64,000 bases of DNA from Arthrobotrys musiformis (taxonomy: Eukaryota; Ascomycota; Orbiliomycetes; Orbiliales; Orbiliaceae), in NCBI GenBank assembly GCA_036971715.1, contig JAVHJL010000002.1:3442501-3506500 (forward strand), given 5' to 3'. The translations under genes and the position numbers were made by a program. Shown here piece after piece: positions 1 through 9,559 of this stretch. The notes below the pieces were generated by a model. The model saw nothing but the letters and a program-made list of their open reading frames with translations. It did not search any database and was not told the DNA's origin. The first letter of the stretch is position 1. Every line of letters begins with the position of its first letter.

Positions 1-161
1 AGTAGGGAATTGAAATGCTTAAAGGCAAAGAGATACGATGGATATCCGTATCCCGAACTATATCTACAATAATGGTGCCTCTTATAATTAGTGTTCTAAT
101 CGACTAGTCGTTCACAACATTCCCTCCCACCAATAGAAGATATTATAACTCACCCGAAACT

Positions 162-1678
162 ATGCGACAAAGTCCGTCAAATCGGGGCCGATGTGGCCAG
201 AAAAGGCCGCGTCTAGGGCAGCCTCCAAATACCTTCCCACCCGAGTTGTACGGGCATATTCTCTCCTTCTCGCAGGCCGAAGCCATCCACGCCTTCGCGA
301 AATGTTCAAGATTCTTCAATGCTGTAGCCCAGCCGTATTTGGCTCAGGTGGTCAGATTGCAGAATAACACATGTCGACTATTCTTCCCCGACGGAAGGCT
401 TCGTTTTTACGTTTCATATACTCGGTATTCCTCTTCCCGAAGCCGATATATCACAATGTTATTTGTGCGTCTAGTTTACCCTAACATATACTTGCCCTCG
501 CAATACCTAGACGTCTCATTATCACGATCAACATCGCTACAGGCGATACACAAGACCTGGAAATCATTTGCCAGAGTTTAAGATACTTTCCCAAAGTGGA
601 AGATGTTGCTTTGTATCTGGACTGTGCGGTTTCAATAAGAATGAATGCTTTGCTGGTGTTCCTCCGCAGTCTTTCATTTGCCCCCTTCTACCAAGGGCTC
701 AAACGGATGCTTATTGGGCTCTCTTCTCGAAACGTTGACCCGGATTTCGCGAACCTCGGCCAAACCGATGTGTGGAACCTTCTGCCACTAAAGGATTTTC
801 AAATATTATCGCATCCGGTGCGTTCCTCTACACTCTACAGACAGACGGGCGAATTTATCCCCCCCGGTCCCAGTCTGGAGGAGATAACTCTCAAAGGCGG
901 ACCTCAGAACATCATCTCGCTGGGCGCATTCACTAAGATGCTCAGCCCATCGCCAGACGGTGGGAAGTTAATTGTACACGACTTTGCATCCGGGCGGCAG
1001 GAAGACAGATCCCGTAATATAGACTCGATATGCTGGTACCTGTCGCCGGAGCACCCTATTTGTTCCGGATTGAAACACTTGGACATAACAATAGATAGCG
1101 ATCGCCCCTACGAGACCTTCGCGGTGATTGCTGAAGAGGCACAGGATCTCGAGAGTTTGGTTCTGAAATTCACACCGCTGTTTTTCGCGAAGCTAGAGCC
1201 GGGCAATATCAATCATATTGGCTGGTTGGATTTTCCTCTCTCCAAGTTGCCGAATTTGAAGGAGCTTTGGATGCCCTGGCCGTATGTGTTGGAAATACCG
1301 GAGAACAATTCGAACGACGACGACAGCGACGAATACGAATATACAACCGACGCGATCCCATTGTCCTATCAACACAGAATTCGCAGAGCAACTGGTATCA
1401 GAGAAATTGATATGTGTAGGATTGAAAGCTGGATTTTTTACTTGATAGGGGAACGGCATTTGCAACTGGAAATAATTGGTATTACCGCGGTGAAGGTTTT
1501 CCCACCGGAAAGCGGTTCGATGCCTTTGCGCCGTAGCACGCTTGTGGAGTTGTGTTCCCCAATAACCATGGCCCCGGGCGGCGTTGTCTCGTCGCCAGAC
1601 TCCAGCTCAACTTGTGCGGACGACGATGGTACGACTGTCTATTTCGGCTGGGAAGTGCGGGAGATTGATACTGATTGA
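162..1678 (+). CDS. F-box-like protein, two exons
   Basis: The N-terminus (residues about 24-55) reads like an F-box: a PPELYGHILSF helix followed by AFAKCSRFFNAVAQPYL. F-box proteins usually link substrates to SCF ubiquitin ligases; no substrate can be inferred here. The reading frame breaks near 510. An intron ending in CCTAG at 510, with a CTAAC branch site at 481-485, restores one frame and joins the F-box part to a 389-codon second part. Two donors fit the phase: GTTATT at 458 (53-nt intron, giving about 487 aa) or GTATTC at 425 (86-nt intron). Neither is a strong donor, so the exact junction is uncertain. The sequence just after the acceptor is clearly coding, with ITINIATGDTQDLEIICQSL. 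The rest has leucine-rich character, as in fungal F-box receptors, and an acidic patch near residue 365. Confidence 0.65.
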
Positions 1679-2112
1679 GTTTTCAATTCTGGCTTTTATT
1701 AATATTTTAATAGAAACGATTACGACAATAGGGTTGAGATTCAGATCAATATAATTCAAAAGGGTAAATACAGATGATTGGGTGACATCAATTCTTTTTC
1801 TCATGCCCTAAACTTTGATTTAAATCACACCGCGAGACCAATCAGGCCTGTGTATTATTGCTAGCTGGACCGGCGAAGATAAAAGCAAAATGGAGGTATA
1901 GATGGTAGAACGGTTCGAATAAATTTATTGATACAAAAGAGAAGAAAAGAACCCTAGGACTCCAGGTGTAACGCCAAATACATATCGGTTTATCAATAAT
2001 ACTTCAATCCCCAACTCTAGATTTGCCAAATCCCACAACATCAAATACCAGACCACAAAGTCGGCCTTCCGTTTGGTGTTTCCATGAATATTCCCCAATT
2101 ATATGTACTGAT
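1679..2112. other. intergenic, nothing seen
   Basis: This is the convergent gap between the F-box-like gene and the minus-strand secreted-protein gene. It is AT-rich, probably holds both 3' untranslated regions, and shows no supported gene. Confidence 0.6.
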
Positions 2113-2185
2113 TTAGTCTTCTTTCTCATCTTTCTCATCTTTCTCATCTTTCTCATCTTTCTCATCTTTCTTATCCTTTTCATCT
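2113..2185. repeat. 9-bp coding minisatellite
   Basis: Tandem units of TTTCTCATC on the plus strand (five near-perfect copies plus diverged ones) encode the Asp-Glu-Lys tail of the minus-strand secreted protein. The 9-bp unit keeps the frame, so changes in copy number would lengthen or shorten the tail without breaking the gene. Confidence 0.85.
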
Positions 2186-2678
2186 TTAGGTGGCGGTGGG
2201 GCAATGACCAGCGCGCACATAGGTACTGGAGTATGTGCCTCCTTATGGTGAACCGTCGCTGTAATGTTACCCGCCCACTAGATTTCCCATGATTATCAGC
2301 ATTCGTATCCCCACAAAACCGAATCCAACGAATTGGAGGCTTGAGAGCGGAAAAATAAAAAATAAACATACGTTACTACGAGTGTGCGTCACAGTCTTGA
2401 TTTCGAGTTTACAACCTGGTGCGCAGGGAATCCTGATATATTCGGGAATTACCCTCCCGTGGATCGTATGAATCGGTGAGAGGGTCGTTGTGACGGTGAA
2501 AACCGGTTGTGATGTACATGGTGGTGGAGCGGCGAAGGCGGAGCTATCGAAATTAATTGGGATGTTAGATTCCCTCTTCATACTTTATGTTCATCCGAGA
2601 AATTCAAGGTCTGTAAAATCCATATATTTCGTACCCAGTGAAGCCCAAAGCGACTGCAGCGATAGATAGAACCTTCAT
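2113..2678 (-). CDS. small secreted protein with KDE-repeat tail, three exons
   Basis: The gene was assembled by hand: exon 1 2678-2635, exon 2 2543-2372, exon 3 2277-2113, giving 126 aa. Intron 1 (2634-2544) runs from GTACGA to CTAAC and GATAG. Intron 2 (2371-2278) runs from GTATGT to AATCTAG. The spliced N-terminus MKVLSIAAVALGFTGSAFA is a textbook signal peptide with an AFA-A cleavage site that straddles intron 1. The mature part has four cysteines (about C24, C55, C59, C93), Thr/Val-rich beta-like segments and a PPPP stretch. It ends in a hydrophilic tail of repeated Lys-Asp-Glu triplets encoded by a 9-bp minisatellite. I recognise no domain. It is probably secreted or wall-associated and lineage-specific; its function is unknown. 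Confidence 0.7.
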
Positions 2679-3782
2679 TGTAACAAACACTAGCTCTTAG
2701 TTGTAATATATCGATTGATAAAGAACGATGTTGTTTATTTCTTGAACTAAGGAATGTCGGTGTGGTCGTCCTCTCGATCGCTAGATCTCTGAAAAGAAAT
2801 GAATGTGTCGATATATACGTACTACCCCAAAAGGATGTATAGCGAACGGCTAGGTGTGCAACGAGAAAACGAAGTAAAGGGAGATGGCTGCTAGAGCAGC
2901 CCGCTGGGGGAATCTAGTTTATATACCTCCGTACACTCGGATACGATAGTGGACGACGCATACCTGGGATTGTCCTCCTACCGACTTACGCAACATTTTT
3001 GATGCCTACCCGACGTCAAATTTTATAAAAGGTTGTAGTAGGAAGGGATAAGCAAGTTCAACGAGCTGGGCGGGCATACGATTACCAAGGTCATGTAGCG
3101 CCATAGAAAAGGTGGCATCGCTATGCGACGACCCTGTGGAAAGCATGGGTTTTAACACAGTGTTGGTCGTGAAAGAAGGGTGTTGGAAGCGGGTGATTTG
3201 TTGTGCGACCTTACCGCTTTGGGACTCTGGACGAAAAGGGAAGTCTGAAGAGATCCTGACTTCGATCGTTCACGACGGTCTGAATGAGTGTGTATTTAGA
3301 CTACTGTAGGGATTTTTCGGAGAGGGGCAGGGCTCTCTCAGATGATAAATTTCATTTCTTGGTAGGGCGAGTAATTTCATTTCCTTCGAGGTATTTAACT
3401 CGTTCGAGACAGAATAAGAATTGACGATTGACGACTCATCGGATAACAACACGCGAAGGGCGCAAAATGCAACATCCATTGCAGATTAGACGGAATGGGC
3501 TCATAAATACCCCAAAGTCTGAACATAGCAAAGCTCGTGGCGAGGAATGCTGGGGGCAAGTGCCAGAACCCAGAATTTCATCACGCTTCAGAATCTTTCT
3601 TTGCTTCCAATAAATAGACTTGTGGCATCAGTTTTAACCTGCGGAACCGAATCTAAGACTCCCGTTAGTCAGATGGCACTAGGCTTATCTATCCTATAGC
3701 TTCGAGGTCCTGTTTCATTTACTCTTTTATGTAGTCACAAAATCATTTTGTCGACATCTCTGCACGCAGAAGTTTTTATGGC
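2679..3782. other. intergenic, no supported gene
   Basis: Several open frames of 60-70 codons exist, but none shows a domain, a signal peptide or splice context. The left part is presumably the promoter of the secreted-protein gene. Confidence 0.5.
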
Positions 3783-4139
3783 TTAGGCGACCCGCCGGGC
3801 GTAACTAATCAGCGCGTACTTGGAACCAGTTCCTTTGCTTGACAAACCGCCCAACCAAACCGTTACAGGCACGATTAGAAATAACAAAAGTGCCATGTAG
3901 ATCGTAGATCCGTCATAATATCCTACGTATTTGTATGCTAACGTCGTGTTGGAGGAGATCTGGTCCATGACTTGGTTGAAGGGAGAGTCACCCCAAAAAC
4001 TATTCAAGCACCGATTTAACTCTCCCGTTTCGACATCATCTACACTGACACATCTTACCCCGGCCTTCCTTATACCACATTGAAACCAATTGTTACACAT
4101 ACCCACACACTGACACATACACATGATCACATCCCCCAC
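3783..4139 (-). CDS. possible small membrane protein, low support
   Basis: This 118-codon frame has a Cys-rich N-terminus (pattern CMCQCVGMC, then further cysteines), an NTT glycosylation sequon and one convincing hydrophobic segment near the C-terminus (IYMALLLFLIVPVTVWLGG). It would be divergent from the gene at 4298, with about 160 bp between them. The start is doubtful because the upstream DNA is a low-complexity CA/TG-rich stretch and an unseen 5' exon is possible. No family is recognised. It may be a spurious frame. Confidence 0.3.
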   Translation of the reverse strand: MGDVIMCMCQCVGMCNNWFQCGIRKAGVRCVSVDDVETGELNRCLNSFWGDSPFNQVMDQISSNTTLAYKYVGYYDGSTIYMALLLFLIVPVTVWLGGLSSKGTGSKYALISYARRVA

Positions 4140-4297
4140 CCACCCATAAACTTACACACGCACTCATACACACCCCACTTATTCATGCACCTATACTTAC
4201 GCCCCTTTTTATACGATACCCACGTTTGATCTTCATTACCAGTTCCCACAACCTTCACAAACGTTAACTACCAAGTATCCATCAATCAACATCAACA

Positions 4298-5630
4298 ATG
4301 GAGGTCGCGAAACACCCCCTGCAGAAACTCAACATGGACGGTCAGGCCACGCTACTCTCCCACCTTGGAGATAAAGAAAACATTCAGAACTTCTGCACCG
4401 TCTTCCCTCAGTACGAAAGGACCTACCTCGCTCTCATTCACAAATACGAGAACCTCGACACCGAAAAACTCCTTCGAGACGCTCTCGAGTACCGACGTGA
4501 GAGTGTTTGGATTGCTTACTACCGTGGAAGCTTCAACAGATGGGGGACGGAAACGGCAAAGGTCAAAGACGCAATTGACCAATACGCTGCATACAATGCT
4601 GTTAAGGACAGCTATGCGTGGAAAGCCGATGATAACTGCTACGATCTTCCACTTTCGACCTTGAAGGACAAAATTATTGCCAATCACCGATACATTCTCA
4701 AGATCTTTCAATACTTGGTGAAGCACGAGTTAGACAAGCGCGATGCTACAGAAAATAGAAGTGCTGTCCTTCGCAGGCTCTTGTCTGCGAATCACCACCC
4801 AACCTGGGAAAACACGAACGAAATCTGGACCACTGTCACCGAGGAACAAGACATTATCCGAGCACTCTACAGACTTTGGATACTCGCCCTCATGAGTGGT
4901 AGACGTAAGGAACACTTGCAACGTGACCTGTGGCTGTCTTGTGTCATGAGTATCTGGGGTGGCACTTTCTGGGAGTCCATGCAGGTCTTCGCCGTTCAAA
5001 AGATCCTAGGCCAAATTATCGAGGCTGAGATTGATCGCGCGATATATAAAGACAAAGACAATAAAATCCTAAGAGATGGAGTTGACCCTAGTAAGTGCAA
5101 ACCTACACCAAATCTAGTCTTGGGTTGGAACCTAACAATCATAATATAAAGACCTTGGAAAGGAATCCATGAAATTGAAGATCGTCAATTGTGCTCTTCT
5201 TCACGACTTCCCCTCGTTGATCCCAAACTGGATTCAACCCGCCGGAACGCGCGCTAATCCTCAAAAGCGCATCGACCATATCAAGGAGATCTGTCAGTTC
5301 TTGAGCGAGCAGAGGTGTGTCGAGCTAGACGTCCCAGTCGCCTGCCAGTATCTCCACGAATCTCACATCGAATACTACCAACGAAATCTCACCGGTGACG
5401 ATTACATCGACCAGTATATCCACTTCCAAAGGATTTGCAAGCCGACAGCGAACGTTCGAGGGACGCCAACACCAGAACGATTTTTGTGGATCCGACTAGA
5501 CGATATCAAACACCCTGAGTGGTCCCCTGTTGACATGACCGCTTCCATCTGGGGTGACAGGAGACGTAAGGCCTGGGGGTTCAAGTTTCCTTCAGTTGTT
5601 AGTTCCAACTTGGCATTGCTCACTGCTTGA
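4298..5630 (+). CDS. hypothetical protein, 423 aa, two exons
   Basis: Exon 1 is 4298-5090 and exon 2 is 5152-5630. The 61-nt intron has a GTAAGT donor, a CTAAC branch site (5132-5136) and an AAAG acceptor. Splicing joins GVDP to NLGKESMKLKIVNC in frame. Without it the first frame runs only a few codons into the intron. The N-terminus (KLNMDGQATLLSHLGDKENIQNFCTVFPQYERTYLAL) looks like the helical start of an F-box-type or fungal lineage-specific regulatory protein, but the match is weak. The rest is helical and Trp/Tyr-rich, without a signal peptide or membrane segment. I do not recognise the family; it may be lineage-specific. Confidence 0.7.
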
Positions 5631-6154
5631 ATATCAAATTGTTCGATTTCCGTCGACATATTGTTTCAACGTGGTCGAGTCGTTCTTCTCCTTTTCCTGT
5701 TTCCCTTAACATTTTCTTTTTAGAAAAAGGCTTGGCATTGTTTAGGCTGGCCTCTTAGAGCGAATGCTCCTACGCAAAGACTAATCCGCCGATAGAAATT
5801 ATTATTGGCTAAAACTTTCATGGCTTTTGTTTTATTGTCTAATAGAGTCGTCCCTCCATGCACTATTAACTACTCAAATCTAATAAAATGGCACTCTATT
5901 CTTGGCAGGAAGCTTCATTGCGGAATTCTAACTCTTTATATGCATGGAAACCTTAAAACAAAGCGACCTGTCTCGTAACCAGTGAGAACAAATAATTAAC
6001 ATCACTACAATCGCAGCATACTATGTACATTCATAAGCTTAAACCTATCAACTCATGATAATAATAAAAATTAATGACGAGTGGGGAAATAATTTAACCC
6101 CTAACCCAGTCTCGACACGAGAAAAGCCTTCATTGTGGCGGCTCTTGGGAAATT
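5631..6154. other. intergenic, AT-rich
   Basis: This convergent gap separates the 423-aa gene from the minus-strand secreted protein. It contains AT-rich runs and possible polyadenylation-like AATAAA variants. I see no gene in it. Confidence 0.55.
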
Positions 6155-6583
6155 TTAAGCCTCATCCTGTTCAGCAGCCTCGGCCCCAGACGCAACCCAC
6201 TTGGTCCTTTCAACTCCAGCGCAGGTAATATAGTCGCAGGTGCTGGTGGCATTGCAACCCCTCTCTGTGCAAATCTCCTTACCCCAAGAGCTTCCAATCT
6301 CTTCAGGGAACATGCTAACGTCGAGGCCCCAGAAGGCGCAGGAGCCGTCCTCCATTAGTTTGATTTCGCGCTTACGGCCGAGTTTGATGGCGCCCTCGCA
6401 GAGTTCTGTGGTGACTTGCTTGGAGGTTTCGGGAGATCCGCAGTCACACATGCATTCGAAGCGGGGGACTGGGCCGGCGGTCCCTGTCCATGGGGCGGTG
6501 AGGTCTCCGTCGATGATTGGGTCGATTTTAGCGAAGGCTGGAGCGAGGAGGGGGAGGAAGGCGATGATGGTGGTGAACAACAT
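6155..6583 (-). CDS. small secreted cysteine-rich protein
   Basis: A single-exon gene encodes 142 aa. Residues 1-18 (MLFTTIIAFLPLLAPAFA) form a signal peptide with an AFA-K cleavage site. The mature protein of about 124 aa has nine cysteines: a cluster ECMCDCG near residue 45 and a C-terminal group EIC-RGC-STC-ITC. It has one NAT glycosylation sequon and an acidic tail. Size, secretion signal and cysteine content fit a fungal small secreted or effector-like protein. No named family is recognised. An odd number of cysteines leaves one unpaired or suggests dimerisation. Confidence 0.75.
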   Translation of the reverse strand: MLFTTIIAFLPLLAPAFAKIDPIIDGDLTAPWTGTAGPVPRFECMCDCGSPETSKQVTTELCEGAIKLGRKREIKLMEDGSCAFWGLDVSMFPEEIGSSWGKEICTERGCNATSTCDYITCAGVERTKWVASGAEAAEQDEA

Positions 6584-7908
6584 TTTGTCTGAAAGTTAGA
6601 TGTTCTTGTGGGGAGGATTTTGAGAATTATATATTATATTTAGATATAGTTAGAGTGAATGAGTGAAATTAAGTGATAGACTGAATGAATGTGTTTTTTT
6701 ATAGAAGTCCGAAGGAGTAGGTACTAAAGGAAGGATTGCTGTTGATGGTGGTTTTTTATCTTCAGAACTGGAAGACATCCGCACCATTATATAGACTAAC
6801 GATCATCTTCTAAATACGGGTCATACACAAAGGTATCAAGCATAGGATTCGGTATCATCCGACCCGAATAGACGGGTACTTTTTTCGAGGCAAAACGCAT
6901 ATGGCCCCATAAACGCTAAGCCTTCCCGCAGGTCAACTACAATCCGTACTTTCCCATGAAACTTGGTATTGAAACTAAGAAGAATGAAGGCGAGGTTCAT
7001 AGGCGCTAGCGGGGAAATAGAAAACAAATGTTTCATGCGACAGTCGCTGCTGCAGTATCTTTTCTATGCGCATTTTGGGTACGTCGGAAATCGGTTGGCA
7101 ACGGGTGGCCGTTAATTTTACAAGGGGTATTATATAGAGCATTTCTCCGATACTTTTCTAGAACTTCTGGGCATATCAAATCGGGAGATTTGATAACGAA
7201 AGACATTGAGAAGGAATCAACGAGTTTCTAGAAAAGAAGCGCAATCCCTGTCATGTCTGAGCTTGGAGCTTGGACAGCTTGAAGCTTGGAAACTCTGAGC
7301 GGCTCATGCTCTCAAAGTTCGAGCAAGTAGTAACTTCCTAATCGATAAGAACTGTGCCCCCGGAAGCCTAGAACTTCAGTCGTGCCCTGCTAAAAGATTT
7401 TCTCTTTCGTAAGTATAGCGTTCGCAGCATGATCTTGTGCACATCTAACGTCTTGGCGAAGACAGTTGGCAGCACTATCGAATTAAGATATAAAAAAGAG
7501 ACCCGCCGCCAAATAAGGATATTCGGATGGAAGCCTCAATGAGAAGAAAACCCGTGCAGGGGACTCAAAGGCCTCGGAAGCTGAACGCAGAAACATGCCG
7601 GAATATCAACGGTCGCAAATTGAATGCGATGCGGCCGTAAATCCGAAGTCTAGAGTATTTATAAGAATTAAAACTCAAACTTTGTAAATTTGTGTTTCTT
7701 GTTGCAAATTGAAACTCCCCGGCCCCGGAATGTGTTACGTTACATGTCCCCGGGAGTCCCGAATAGCCCATAGCTGGCCGTGCCGCATTGGAACGGTCGA
7801 CGTCATCTATCACCAACCCAGCTTTGACCTCAACCTCGTCCGCCTCCTTCGTGACCCTGGTCGAATTCCGAGAGGCTTCACCCACCCTCTCTTCAATCGC
7901 GCACTACA
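6584..7908. other. intergenic, divergent promoters
   Basis: This 1.3-kb gap lies between the divergent secreted-protein gene (-) and the glycosyltransferase gene (+). Short frames inside it have no domain or splice support. It presumably holds both promoters; no specific site can be defended. Confidence 0.5.
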
Positions 7909-9394
7909 ATGCGCCCCGCTCAGCGCTTTATCTTCCTTGCCATCTTCGCCTTCGTTGCTTGGTACCTATTCATTCGGTCTCCAGCCGCCAAAGTTGCCGT
8001 ACCCGTCGAACTAAGGGATGATTTACCCCCCACCGTCGCTAAATTCGTCAAGAAGAAGCTCAACAAGGCCCGGCCCGTAACTTTCACTATCGGCGACGAG
8101 TTTTCACTCGATAATCTCCACAACATACGTGAGAAGTTGCTGCCATGGGGCCGGGCATCGAATTATGTCGTTCTTTGTTTGGACGAGCCGTGTATGCAGA
8201 TGAATCCTGATGGGATCAAGAGGATAGATGTTAGCATGGTCCGTGGCGGGCGTGGCACAGTTCTCGTAAGCATGGAAGCTCAATCGAATGTTCTCCGAAG
8301 GTTCTTTTGCTAATAACACGCGTATAATGCCTAAGATCCTCTTCGCACTTTACCTTACCGAGAAAAACTACTCGTTCCTCCACGTTGACTCCGATATCTG
8401 TCTCACTGGCACCCATGACCCATTCTCCCGCATGCTCAAGCAAACCGATGACTCCTGGGACGTCCAATTCATGGAAGAAGACGATAAGCTCGATCCAGGA
8501 TTTTGGATGTCCAGGCCGTCTCCGGGGACGCTTACATACCTTCGCGCTACGGAGGCTCTCCTTAAAGATCCCAAGAACAAGGGATATAGCTCGACATACC
8601 TCTTGCGAGAAGGGATCCGTGGGTTGTCCTTGCGATATCACCTACTTGATACGAAGGATTTCAAGTCATGGGCCGATTACCAGTCCTGGGAGTCACAAAA
8701 CTTCGCGACGGAGCCACAGATCGACGTTTTGATTCAGGGTACAACCGCTATACACTTTACGTGTATCGACAAGTCGGTCCGGCCGTACTTCGGGAAACTA
8801 TATGGTGGATGGTCGGATTACAACGGATACTATTCCAACATAAGAGGTCGCTATTTAATGGTCTCCGGCATCTCTGGTAACAAAGAGCAGGTCATAAACT
8901 TCATCGCATTAGCAGTACAGCTCGCTATCGACTCTGGTAGAACGCTGATTTTACCCTACTACGTCGAAATGATTCAACGACAAATGAAGAAAGTCGGACC
9001 GGATACGATACCGGAGTATAAACGTATCCCAACGTTCCCATTCTACAGAGTGGTGGATATTAATAGTATTAGCGGCGTTGTCGATTATGTTGAAGCGAGC
9101 TTCGCGCTGAATAGGGAAAAGCACACGGGGAAAGACGTTCCCCTTGATAACTTAGTTTTAGATGAGAAAATGCTGGAGTTAGAGGAAGGTACGGGTTATC
9201 CAAAGTTATTGACAAGGGTTAGACAAAGGTCTGGGGCAGCGGCACTGTCTATAGAACTTCAAGGGTTTGAGATGAGGAATGCAGCGACTTTCGATAGCGT
9301 AGTGGAGGCGTACGCGAAAACAGCGAAGGGGAAGTTGAGGATTTGTCGGAATATCGATGACAAGGAAACAGCTTGCGAGAAACGGTGCACATGA
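7909..9394 (+). CDS. type II membrane glycosyltransferase, nucleotide-diphospho-sugar type
   Basis: Exon 1 is 7909-8265 and exon 2 is 8336-9394, giving about 471 aa. The intron 8266-8335 has a GTAAGC donor, a CTAAT branch site and a CTAAG acceptor. An acceptor at 8300 would add about ten residues (NNTRIMPK) but needs a weak donor. A short cytosolic N-terminus and one hydrophobic anchor (residues 7-25, FIFLAIFAFVAWYLFI) suggest a Golgi type II topology. The first half carries a DxD metal and nucleotide-sugar site in SFLHVDSDICL (D137-S-D139), as in GT-A enzymes of the nucleotide-diphospho-sugar transferase family. A second region begins with GRYLMVSGISGNKEQ and continues to DSGRTLILPYY, which recalls the start of O-fucosyltransferase-like GT-B enzymes. 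Donor and acceptor are unknown. The gene is convergent with the C2H2 gene, 165 bp away. Confidence 0.7.
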
Positions 9395-9559
9395 AAACAC
9401 ACTCGCTATCTGTGAAAATATACACGGGTTAATTAGTTCTTCATATCTTGTATTATCTGGAATTAATTGGCTCGCTAATGTACAATATAATATACACAAT
9501 TCATCAAAAAGTTATTTCATCGCGAGCGCGTTTAGATTTCATATATACAATCTGCGCCT

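Noticed and set aside
2113..2185. Regular short repeats resembling a CRISPR array
   Set aside because: The unit is 9 bp without spacers, lies in a eukaryotic coding exon and encodes Lys-Asp-Glu.
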